Shown here: one piece after another, positions 36,628 to 43,617 of the stretch
Numbering within the stretch: the first letter of the stretch is position 1
How the letters are laid out: each line of letters starts with the position of its first letter
Assembly: GCA_903838675.1 (NCBI GenBank)
Contig: CAILZI010000159.1
Coordinates: 1 to 57,551, forward strand
Source: an uncultured Verrucomicrobiota bacterium
GTDB lineage: Bacteria > Verrucomicrobiota > Verrucomicrobiia > Verrucomicrobiales > Verrucomicrobiaceae
Length of the DNA stretch: 57,551 nucleotides
Direction: 5' to 3'
Made by a program: the position numbers and the translations under genes
The notes under the pieces: generated by a model
Seen by the model: only the letters and a program-made list of their open reading frames with translations
Told to the model about the DNA's origin: nothing
Databases searched by the model: none

Positions 36628-37044
36628 TCAGGTGTGCGTTTTCTTCCATTCCTGAGGTGGCACAAGGCGCACACCTTCCGGCCATTGCGCGCCTTGGTTG
36701 ATCCAGTCGTGGAGCATCTGAGCTTCCTCAAGCTCCACGCCATCTGGGGTGGGAGGCATGGCGACGGGATTGTCATGCCCCAGCTTGAGTACTTTATAAA
36801 GCAGGCTGTGATGGGGGGAGCCAGGCAGGATCACTGGGCCGCTGCGCCCGCCCTTCATGGCCAGCTTTTTCGTTTCGAGATTCAACCCTGCGCAGACATA
36901 TTTGTGCTGATGGCATTCGAGGCAGCGTGATTCGAGCAGAGGCTTCACCTGGCTGATGAAATCCACCTTTTGCGGGGGCTCCATCTGCATGCATGAGGAA
37001 AAACCGAGCATGGCAGTCAAGGCGGTGAACACATTGAGTTTCAT
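36628..37044 (-). CDS. Cytochrome c-like (PSCyt1) lipoprotein
   Basis: A 138-residue exported protein. Its start MKLNVFTALTAMLGFSSC has a lipobox ending at Cys18. VKPLLESRCLECHQH (Cys41, Cys44, His45) is the haem-binding CxxCH motif of the planctomycete/verrucomicrobial cytochrome C domain, and AMPPTPDG offers a likely distal Met. Such domains are usually fused to DUF1549/DUF1553; here it is alone. Probably a periplasmic electron carrier. Confidence 0.85.
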   Translation of the reverse strand: MKLNVFTALTAMLGFSSCMQMEPPQKVDFISQVKPLLESRCLECHQHKYVCAGLNLETKKLAMKGGRSGPVILPGSPHHSLLYKVLKLGHDNPVAMPPTPDGVELEEAQMLHDWINQGAQWPEGVRLVPPQEWKKTHT

Positions 37045-37082
37045 CAGGATGAATGGTGAAGGACGTGGATGGGTGCGATGCT

Positions 37083-37367
37083 TCAGGCTGTGAAGCCGAA
37101 GCGATGCTTTACCTGGACGGAGTCCAGATCGAGCGATCTGCCAAGAAGGCGAGAAGCCAGGCGCTCTGCGGCCACGCGCAGCATGCGGTCCGTCTGCCCT
37201 GCTTCGAGTTCGACGCCCTCATGTTTGATCGCATTGATGCGTGCGCCGACGATGAGGAGGTTCATGAGGAAGTCTTCGGCTTCGACCGGATCGTCCGTGC
37301 GGTGTGTGTCCAGCCGATGGTTGTGCTGCGGGTGGATGATGTATTCGATTTCAAATTTTGCGATCAT
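37083..37367 (-). CDS. Small hypothetical protein
   Basis: A 94-residue acidic/amphipathic protein without a domain I can name. It reads as genuine (FEIEYIIHPQH, TDDPVEAEDFLMNLLIVGAR, HEGVEL), with regular hydrophobic spacing and a lone ATG at 37365-37367. It lies 38 bases upstream of the cytochrome-like gene on the same strand and may belong to that operon. Confidence 0.55.
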   Translation of the reverse strand: MIAKFEIEYIIHPQHNHRLDTHRTDDPVEAEDFLMNLLIVGARINAIKHEGVELEAGQTDRMLRVAAERLASRLLGRSLDLDSVQVKHRFGFTA

Positions 37368-37499
37368 GGTGTTGGTGGGCTGGTGGTTGAAATGAGGTAA
37401 CAGAGGTATCGTGACAGGCTAAGGGACGCTCTGCTGGGCCTGGGGTGGCGTGTTTGGTTCCGTTCTTGTGCGCTGATGAAGGTGGGTGGCGGTAAGGGA

Positions 37500-38423
37500 T
37501 CAAGGCTGTGCGGCTGGTTTGACCACGAGGACTGAGCATGGCAGGCTGGTGAGCAAACGCTCTGCCGTCGAACCCAAGAGGACGTAGCGCAGATTGGTGC
37601 GGCCTTTGCTTCCCACGATGATCAGGTCGGCGTTTACTTCCTCGGCATGGGCGACGATGCCGTTGCCGTAGTTCAGCGACTCTCGCAGCACTTCGGTGGC
37701 GGTGATGCCCTGCGAGGCTGCACTGACGAAGTCATGGAGTTCCCGGTGCAGACCTTTGATGAACGTCTGGCGCTCGGCGGGAGTGAAAACAACGGTGGGA
37801 TGTCCGATGCCGACCCATGCGTCTCCTGCGGCTCCATAGGGACTGGCGACCAGGGGCTCCTGCCAGACGTGGAGGAAATCCACGCTGGCCGAGTCTTTGA
37901 GGGCGATGCGGCGTGCGGAAGCCATCACCTCTTTGGCGGTCTCTGAGAAATCAAGGCAGGCGACGACTTTCTTAAAGGCATGCGGATGATTGGAGCGGAC
38001 GAGCAGCACGCGGGAAGGGGACTTGCGAGCGAGCTTGGCAGAGACTGAGCCTGCTCCCGAGACTGTCTGGCCGGTGCCTGCGATTCCGGCCACGAGCAGG
38101 TCTGCCTTTAAACTGCGGACGTGCTCAAGGATTTCATGCAGCGGAGTGCCGATGGCAATGGTGGCTTCGACATCTGCAGGCACATGAGACTGTGCGAGCC
38201 AGGAGTTGAGCGCGGTCTGGGCTCCATGAGCTGCGGCCGCTGCCTGACTTTCGTAGCTTGATTCACGACTGGCGGCCAAGGTGGCCACGGCAGATGAATC
38301 GACCACGTGCAGAACGTGCAGTCTGGCTCCCTGCAGACGGGCGATGCGTGAGGCTTGTTCAAGAGCGGCGCGAGACCCGGTGGAGAAATCAACGGCAACA
38401 AGGATGGTATTGAGCGTGTTCAT
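37500..38423 (-). CDS. Universal stress protein with two Usp domains
   Basis: A 307-residue tandem UspA protein. Domain 1 spans about 4-150 (ILVAVDFSTGSRAALEQA at the start; the ATP-loop region AGIAGTGQTVSGAGSVS is degenerate). Domain 2 spans about 160-303, with the ATP-binding pattern GSKGRTNLRYVLLGSTAERL and VLVVK. The second domain therefore looks nucleotide-binding and the first perhaps not. Typical role: survival under starvation or stress. A 7-bp inverted repeat sits 11 bases upstream of the start codon. Confidence 0.92.
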   Translation of the reverse strand: MNTLNTILVAVDFSTGSRAALEQASRIARLQGARLHVLHVVDSSAVATLAASRESSYESQAAAAAHGAQTALNSWLAQSHVPADVEATIAIGTPLHEILEHVRSLKADLLVAGIAGTGQTVSGAGSVSAKLARKSPSRVLLVRSNHPHAFKKVVACLDFSETAKEVMASARRIALKDSASVDFLHVWQEPLVASPYGAAGDAWVGIGHPTVVFTPAERQTFIKGLHRELHDFVSAASQGITATEVLRESLNYGNGIVAHAEEVNADLIIVGSKGRTNLRYVLLGSTAERLLTSLPCSVLVVKPAAQP

Positions 38424-38434
38424 GGTGGCGATGC

Positions 38435-38453
38435 GATGAATTTGTCATTCATC
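38435..38453 (-). promoter_or_regulatory. Inverted repeat upstream of usp gene
   Basis: GATGAAT and ATTCATC form perfect 7-bp arms with a 5-base loop, centred about 20 bases upstream of the universal stress protein start. A second operator-like repeat, CATGGA-AACA-TCCATG, lies at 38540-38555. Either could be an operator or a leader hairpin; the assignment is inference from symmetry and position only. Confidence 0.3.
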
Positions 38454-38646
38454 TAAACGCAGCATTGCGGGCTGATAAATGGGCTCTTCACCCCATATCA
38501 TTGCGCAAGCTGTGCAGATATTGATCCTGGGTTGATGTGCATGGAAACATCCATGGTGCCATGGAAGACAACCCGCGCCCCATGATTGGCATCGCCAGAC
38601 AGCTGTGCGGGCATCAGGATTGAACCATGAACCCAATCTCCGGCTT

Positions 38647-39273
38647 ATGAACGAAAAACTCGACACTCTGCTGGAAAAGATGCGTGTGCTGGAAAAGGAC
38701 ATCCTGCGCGAACTGCAAAAGAAGGAATTGGAGTTTTTCTACGAAGTGCGCCAGGGCAAGATCCGGTTCACCGAAGAGGCACATGCCAGGCACAAGCTGC
38801 TGGTGAAGCGATTCTCCACCTACATTCGTGAATCTCGTTTTTGGATCATTGTCACAGGGCCGGTGATCTGGGCTGGGATCATCCCCATCGCGCTGCTGGA
38901 CCTGTTCATGATCGTCTACCAGGGCATCTGCTTTCCTGTGTATGGCATTCCCAAGGTGAAGCGCAGCGAGTACATCCGGCTGGACCGGCGGCATCTGGCT
39001 TATCTGAACTGGGCGGAGAAACTCAACTGTGAGTACTGCGGCTATGCGAATGGCGTGCTGGCGTGCGCCACGGAGATCGCCGCGCGCACGGAGCAGTACT
39101 GGTGCCCGATCAAGCACGCGCTGCGCATGAAGTCGATGCACAGCCGCTACCGTCATTTCTTCGACTACGGCGATGCGGAGCATTACCGGCAGCAGATTGA
39201 AACGGTGCGGCGTTCGTTTGAAGACATCGCCCCGGAGAGCCCGCCGGAAATCACCCCTCCCGCAAGCACATGA
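38647..39273 (+). CDS. Conserved membrane-associated Cys-motif protein
   Basis: A 208-residue protein. The N-terminal 45 residues are a charged helix (LLEKMRVLEKDILRELQKKE). A hydrophobic region near 75-105 (FWIIVTGPVIWAGIIPIALL) is followed by the highly characteristic block NCEYCGYANGVL, then ARTEQYWCPIKHA, which I recognise as a widespread conserved hypothetical family. The CxxC and later Cys could bind metal. The start at 38647 is the first ATG; an upstream GTG frame adds nothing family-like. Function unknown. Confidence 0.8.
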   Translation: MNEKLDTLLEKMRVLEKDILRELQKKELEFFYEVRQGKIRFTEEAHARHKLLVKRFSTYIRESRFWIIVTGPVIWAGIIPIALLDLFMIVYQGICFPVYGIPKVKRSEYIRLDRRHLAYLNWAEKLNCEYCGYANGVLACATEIAARTEQYWCPIKHALRMKSMHSRYRHFFDYGDAEHYRQQIETVRRSFEDIAPESPPEITPPAST

Positions 39274-39340
39274 TTTGCCCGGCAATGGCCAAGCGGGAGG
39301 GAGCCGCACATGCAAAATGATGCCATATAATGCTACTGCC

Positions 39341-39550
39341 ATGAAAACGAAAACCACAGCCACGAACGCAACCCCTGAAACCCCAGCCAAGCCTCTGCAG
39401 CGCAAACTGGGAGCGAACCACAGCGAGACCGCCAAACGGCCCCGCAAGCATGACAACAACTTCAAGCAGTCCAAAGACCTGCGCGAAGACCGGGGCATCC
39501 GTCAGTTGAAGGCGAGCCCGAAATCCCAATCTGCACGCGGCGGACGCTGA
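39341..39550 (+). CDS. Small basic hypothetical protein
   Basis: A 69-residue Lys/Arg/Thr-rich frame, MKTKTTATNATPETPAKPL to the end, with no domain. It is likely disordered and could bind nucleic acid. The support is only the ATG, reading frame and position between two real genes; it may be non-coding. Confidence 0.35.
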   Translation: MKTKTTATNATPETPAKPLQRKLGANHSETAKRPRKHDNNFKQSKDLREDRGIRQLKASPKSQSARGGR

Positions 39551-39624
39551 AGAACGTCAAGCTGCCACTTCACTCAAACGAGCGCTGCGGACGCCGGCTG
39601 AGTCTTCCTGAACGGCACTGCACC

Positions 39625-40608
39625 ATGAAAGCGATGCGCCTCGAAACACCCGGTGGGCCATTGGTCTGCCGCGAGGTGGAGCGGCCAGTGCCAGCTCCGG
39701 GGCAAGTGCTGGTGAAAGTCACGGCGTGTGCTGTGTGCCGCACGGATCTGCATGTGCTGGATGGTGAGCTGGCGCATCCCAAACTGCCGTTGATCCCGGG
39801 GCACGAGATCGTCGGCAGCATCGAAGAGCTGGGGGATGGTGTGGAGGGATTGCAGACGGGGCAGCGTGTGGGGATTCCCTGGCTGGGCTGGACTTGTGGC
39901 GAGTGTGCTTACTGCTGCAGCGGGCGAGAAAATCTGTGCGATGAGGCGAGGTTCACCGGTTACACAATTGATGGCGGCTATGCCGAGTACACGGTGGCTG
40001 ATGTGCGATATTGTTTTCTACTGCCTGGAGATGAGAGTGATGTATCCATGGCCCCGCTGCTGTGTGCCGGACTCATTGGCTACCGCTCATTGAAGAAGAC
40101 TGGGGCCGCGCAGCGCCTGGGGATTTATGGCTTTGGGGCGGCGGCGCACATCGTCATTCAAGTCGCGCGTCATCAAGGGCGTGAGGTGTATGCTTTCACG
40201 AGGGCCGGGGACGAGGCTGCGCAGAACTTTGCACGCAGACTCGGTGCCGTGTGGGCGGGTGCCTCGGATGAGCGCCCGCCGGAGCTGCTGAATGCGGCCA
40301 TCATCTTTGCGCCTGTCGGTGAACTTGTGCCTGCCGCACTGCGATCTCTGCTCAAAGGCGGGATTGTCGTCTGCGGCGGAATTCACATGAGCGACATTCC
40401 ATCCTTTCCGTATGCCGACCTCTGGCAGGAGCGCAGCATATGCTCCGTGGCCAATCTGACGCGCAGTGATGGCGATGAATTTCTGCCGCTCGCGGCAAGC
40501 ATCCCTGTGCGGGTGGAGACGCAAAGCTTTCCGCTGGAGGCTGCCAACGAAGCGCTGGCCATGCTGCGTGCAGGGCACCTCAGCGGAGCCGCAGTGCTGG
40601 TGCCATGA
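39625..40608 (+). CDS. Zinc-dependent alcohol dehydrogenase (AdhP/AdhA-like)
   Basis: A 327-residue medium-chain dehydrogenase. Catalytic zinc ligands Cys38 (ACAVCRTDLH) and His60-Glu61 (PGHEIVG), structural zinc cysteines 91, 94, 97 and 105, and a Rossmann motif GIYGFGAAAH. It oxidises or reduces alcohols/aldehydes with NAD(P). This type, with CRTDLHVLDGEL and GYTIDGGYAEY, is common in bacteria. The kinase-fusion gene begins 13 bases after its stop, suggesting one transcript. Confidence 0.92.
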   Translation: MKAMRLETPGGPLVCREVERPVPAPGQVLVKVTACAVCRTDLHVLDGELAHPKLPLIPGHEIVGSIEELGDGVEGLQTGQRVGIPWLGWTCGECAYCCSGRENLCDEARFTGYTIDGGYAEYTVADVRYCFLLPGDESDVSMAPLLCAGLIGYRSLKKTGAAQRLGIYGFGAAAHIVIQVARHQGREVYAFTRAGDEAAQNFARRLGAVWAGASDERPPELLNAAIIFAPVGELVPAALRSLLKGGIVVCGGIHMSDIPSFPYADLWQERSICSVANLTRSDGDEFLPLAASIPVRVETQSFPLEAANEALAMLRAGHLSGAAVLVP

Positions 40609-40621
40609 ACCTCGACTTCTC

Positions 40622-42199
40622 ATGATCTCTGCCGCCACCCAACGACTGCTGGATTTCTTGTCAGACAAGGAATCGTACCCGCACCGGCCACCGCAGGTCA
40701 CGCTGGTGCAGACGCATGCTTCATGGGTTTTTATCGCGCCGCCGTTTGTGTACAAAATCAAGAAGCCGGTGAGCCTGGGCTTTCTTGACTTCTCGACGCT
40801 CGAACTTCGCCATGACGACTGCAAGCGGGAGGTGGAGCTCAATCGTCGTCTAGCTGAGGATGTCTATCTGGGGCTCGAACCCGTCTGCGAGCACGAGGGC
40901 AGGCTGCATTTTGGGGGCTATGGAGCAATTGTTGAGTGGGCGGTGAAGATGAGGCTGCTGGATCCGCGTTATTTTTTGCAGGAGCTTATGAAAACTCAAA
41001 GCGTGGGCAGCGGAGAGATGGACCGCATCGTGGAAAGGCTCCAGCGGTTCTACGCCAGCCAGCCACCGCTGCGGCCGGATGAAGTGAGGATGGCCAATGA
41101 ACATTTGCGGCAGGGTACGGAGGACAACTTCAAGACGTCCGGGCGATTTGTCGGCCAGAGCCTCACGCAGAATGCGCTGGACGCTATCGCGCATTACACG
41201 CGTGATTTTTTCACACGGCAGAGCGCGCTGCTGGATTCACGTTTGCATGATGGCTGGATACGCGACTGTCATGGAGATTTGCATCTCGATCACATCCATC
41301 TCTCGCCGGATGCGGTGCGCATCTACGACTGCATTGAGTTCAACACGGACTTTCGCTGCATTGATGTGGCGTGTGACATCGCGTTTCTCGCCATGGATCT
41401 TGATTTCAACGGTCGTCCTGATCTGGCACGGTACGTTGTCGAAAGATTCGCGGTGCTGCTGGATGATCACGGCATCCGAGAGCTGATGGACTTCTACAAG
41501 TGCTACCGAGCGTGTGTGCGTGGCAAGGTGGAGAGCCTGCATGCCCGTGCGGAGACGGTGGCGGAAGGCGAGAAGGAGGAGAGCCTGCAACTGGCGCGGC
41601 GCTACTTCCAGCTTGCGCTGCAGTATGCTGTGGCGGGATCCAAGCCGTGCGTGTTTGTCTTCATGGGGAAGGTGGCTTCGGGCAAGTCGGCGCTGGCGGA
41701 GGCTCTGGGTCAGGAGACCGGGTGGGGGGTGCATTCCTCGGACCGGCTGCGCAAGAAGCTGGCTGGAATGCCTTTGAATCAGCGCGGGAGCGAAGTGGAG
41801 CGTGCGGAGCTGTATGCGCCTGCCATGACGCAGAAGACTTACGAGATGCTGTTTGAGCAGGCGGTGGCCTCGCTGCGTGAAGGGCGCAGTGTGATTCTCG
41901 ATGCGACGTTTTCAAAGCTTGAAAATCGCAACGCGCTCAAGGAGCTCATGGCTGTGGAAGGCTTTGAGGTGCGATGGATCGAAGCTTATGCCAGCGAAAC
42001 GGTGGTGTGTGAACGGCTCAAGGAACGTGACCTGGATCACGAGGTCGTGTCAGATGCACGACTGGAGGACTACAAGCGCTTGAGCGCAGGATACGAGCCG
42101 CCTGATGAACTGCCAGCGGAGAAGAGGCTTTGCATATTGACCGATGGGAAGATCGACCAGGTATTTGGCGCGCTGCTGAGGGACATGGTGGTGCGGTAG
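40622..42199 (+). CDS. APH-like kinase fused to AAA_33 P-loop kinase
   Basis: A 525-residue fusion. The N-terminal 340 residues resemble aminoglycoside-phosphotransferase-type kinases (catalytic IRDCHGDLHLDHIHL, IYDCIEFN). The C-terminal part has Walker A FMGKVASGKSAL near residue 345, a lid-type SSDRLRKKL region and VILDATFSKLENR, typical of small-molecule P-loop kinases. This two-domain protein is widespread and often annotated as aminoglycoside phosphotransferase, but no antibiotic substrate is established from sequence. The ATG at 40622 is used; the longer frame overlaps the dehydrogenase. Confidence 0.88.
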   Translation: MISAATQRLLDFLSDKESYPHRPPQVTLVQTHASWVFIAPPFVYKIKKPVSLGFLDFSTLELRHDDCKREVELNRRLAEDVYLGLEPVCEHEGRLHFGGYGAIVEWAVKMRLLDPRYFLQELMKTQSVGSGEMDRIVERLQRFYASQPPLRPDEVRMANEHLRQGTEDNFKTSGRFVGQSLTQNALDAIAHYTRDFFTRQSALLDSRLHDGWIRDCHGDLHLDHIHLSPDAVRIYDCIEFNTDFRCIDVACDIAFLAMDLDFNGRPDLARYVVERFAVLLDDHGIRELMDFYKCYRACVRGKVESLHARAETVAEGEKEESLQLARRYFQLALQYAVAGSKPCVFVFMGKVASGKSALAEALGQETGWGVHSSDRLRKKLAGMPLNQRGSEVERAELYAPAMTQKTYEMLFEQAVASLREGRSVILDATFSKLENRNALKELMAVEGFEVRWIEAYASETVVCERLKERDLDHEVVSDARLEDYKRLSAGYEPPDELPAEKRLCILTDGKIDQVFGALLRDMVVR

Positions 42200-42279
42200 A
42201 AGCTGCGGCACTTTGCCGAAAGCTCGGCGGCGTTTGACGCGTTGATCAGGAGGCAGGGAGGCCTGCAGATACTGACATC

Positions 42280-42786
42280 ATGACGCCCACCGACACGCCG
42301 CTGCCCTACATGGACACCAAGCCGCACGGGCATGCGGATTTTTATTTCGCCATCAATGCGACCTTTCGCTTCATCCTCGGGCGGTTTGGCATGGACACGC
42401 TGCGCCGCTACTGGCGGGACATGGGAGCAGGATACCACAAGCCTGTGAGTGAACGCTGGCTGCAAGAAGGGCTGCCTGCGGTGGCGGCGCATTGGCGGGC
42501 GTTTTTTGAAGCGGAGCCGGGTGCGGAGGTGAAAGTGATCGATGCTGCTGATGAGGTGCGGCTTGAGGTGCGCAGGTGCCCGATGATCAAGCACCTGCGG
42601 GAGCACCAGAGGGAGATTGTGCCGTGTCTTTGTCAGCATTGTTATTATGTGAGCGAGGCGATGGCGGCCCCTGCGGGGCTGACCGTGCGCATCAGCGGCG
42701 GCAACGGGGCCTGCACGCAGCGGTTTCTCCGCCAGACAGTCCATGAACCCGGGCAGAAGCTTGACGACATCAAGGAGGCCGCATGA
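42280..42786 (+). CDS. Cys-rich hypothetical protein, first of tandem pair
   Basis: A 168-residue protein. Its N-terminal half is helical (FRFILGRFGMDTLRRYW); its C-terminal half has CPMIKHLR, then CLCQHCYYVSEAM and GGNGACTQRF. The same Cys/His order appears in the next gene, so the two are paralogues. The pattern weakly recalls the L-2-amino-thiazoline-4-carboxylate hydrolase-like family; I am not sure. The stop overlaps the next start (ATGA, 42783-42786). Confidence 0.65.
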   Translation: MTPTDTPLPYMDTKPHGHADFYFAINATFRFILGRFGMDTLRRYWRDMGAGYHKPVSERWLQEGLPAVAAHWRAFFEAEPGAEVKVIDAADEVRLEVRRCPMIKHLREHQREIVPCLCQHCYYVSEAMAAPAGLTVRISGGNGACTQRFLRQTVHEPGQKLDDIKEAA

Positions 42787-43337
42787 CCGGGTGCTATGAT
42801 TTTTGCGGGCACTACGAGTGGACCTTCGAATGGCTGCGGCAGCTTGGCGGGCATGAGCTGGTCACGGCGTACTGGGATGAGGCGGTGAACCGGGATTCGC
42901 AGGTGCATGCGCATGCGCTCATCACTGCCAAAGGCTTTGAGGGCATGAAGGAGTACTGGGGACCCACGCTGGCGGACGAGGGGGCGGTCTCCCACCGCAC
43001 GGTGACGGACACGGTCTTTCGGATCGACATGCATGAGTGCCCGTCCAAGGGGTTTCTGCTGCGCAACGGTCTGGAGCAGTACGCGGACTACTGCGACCAC
43101 TGCATGGGCTGGATCGGGCCGATGATGAAGGATGCGGGCTTTGTGGTGGACCATCAGCACAACCACTGCGGGCAGTGCTGGTGGGAGATGCGGCGTGTGG
43201 AGGATGCCACTGCGCCGAGCGGTCCGGGAGAACTCAGCGGTGCTGAGGATGTGCGGCTGCGCCCCGGGTGGGTGGCTGACGCGCCCATGGACAGCTACCA
43301 GCGTGCGACAGACCCGGACGACAAAACGAGGGCCTGA
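42783..43337 (+). CDS. Cys/His-rich hypothetical protein, second of tandem pair
   Basis: A 184-residue protein with CYDFCGHYEW near the start and a C-terminal cluster ECPSKGFLL, YCDHCMGWIGPMM, HNHCGQCWWEM. It parallels the preceding gene in helix layout and in Cys positions, but adds further Cys/His pairs that could bind zinc or iron. Translational coupling suggests a heteromeric complex. Function unknown; a weak likeness to the amino-thiazoline-carboxylate hydrolase fold is noted. Confidence 0.65.
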   Translation: MTGCYDFCGHYEWTFEWLRQLGGHELVTAYWDEAVNRDSQVHAHALITAKGFEGMKEYWGPTLADEGAVSHRTVTDTVFRIDMHECPSKGFLLRNGLEQYADYCDHCMGWIGPMMKDAGFVVDHQHNHCGQCWWEMRRVEDATAPSGPGELSGAEDVRLRPGWVADAPMDSYQRATDPDDKTRA

Positions 43338-43387
43338 GGTGCTGGAGTGAGGGACGGCGGAAGCGGAGAAAGCCCCCCAGCTGCTTT

Positions 43388-43553
43388 AGACCGGTTCTCA
43401 AAAAGCCTGTCACATTGCCCGGCGGCGGAGCGACCCCATTGTCGGCGTTGGTCGCTGGCCTGTTATTTTCTAATAGCAGGCTGCGCACCCGCCTTGCCAC
43501 TGGGGTCGCTGCGCTCGCCGGATCAAAAGGACATTCTTTTTGAGAAACGGTCC
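43388..43553. repeat. 166-bp fold-back (long imperfect palindrome), MITE-like
   Basis: The two halves are reverse complements over nearly their full length. AGACCGGTTCTCAAAAAG at 43388-43405 pairs with the end at 43536-43553 (complement GGACCGTTTCTCAAAAAG), the GCGACCCCA block pairs with TGGGGTCGC, and the centre GCCTGTTATT/TAATAGCAGGC (43458-43481) folds on itself. No gene is inside. It lies 65 bases before the thrS start. Candidates: a miniature inverted-repeat element, or a leader hairpin. I see no clear target-site duplication. Confidence 0.7.
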
Positions 43554-43617
43554 AGCCTTCGTTATCATCTTGAATCTCGTCGCGTCCTGCGGCATGGACA
43601 GAGCCCCACTTACAACC

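Noticed and set aside
38614..39498. 294-codon minus-strand frame opposite the Cys-motif membrane protein
   Set aside because: Antisense shadow of a conserved family; no start context or domain.
40622..42199. Antibiotic-resistance aminoglycoside kinase
   Set aside because: The APH-like domain is fused to a P-loop kinase in a widespread housekeeping arrangement; nothing shows resistance function.
43388..43617. T-box riboswitch before thrS
   Set aside because: The region is a self-complementary element; I see no T-box sequence or specifier loop, and the group rarely uses T-boxes.
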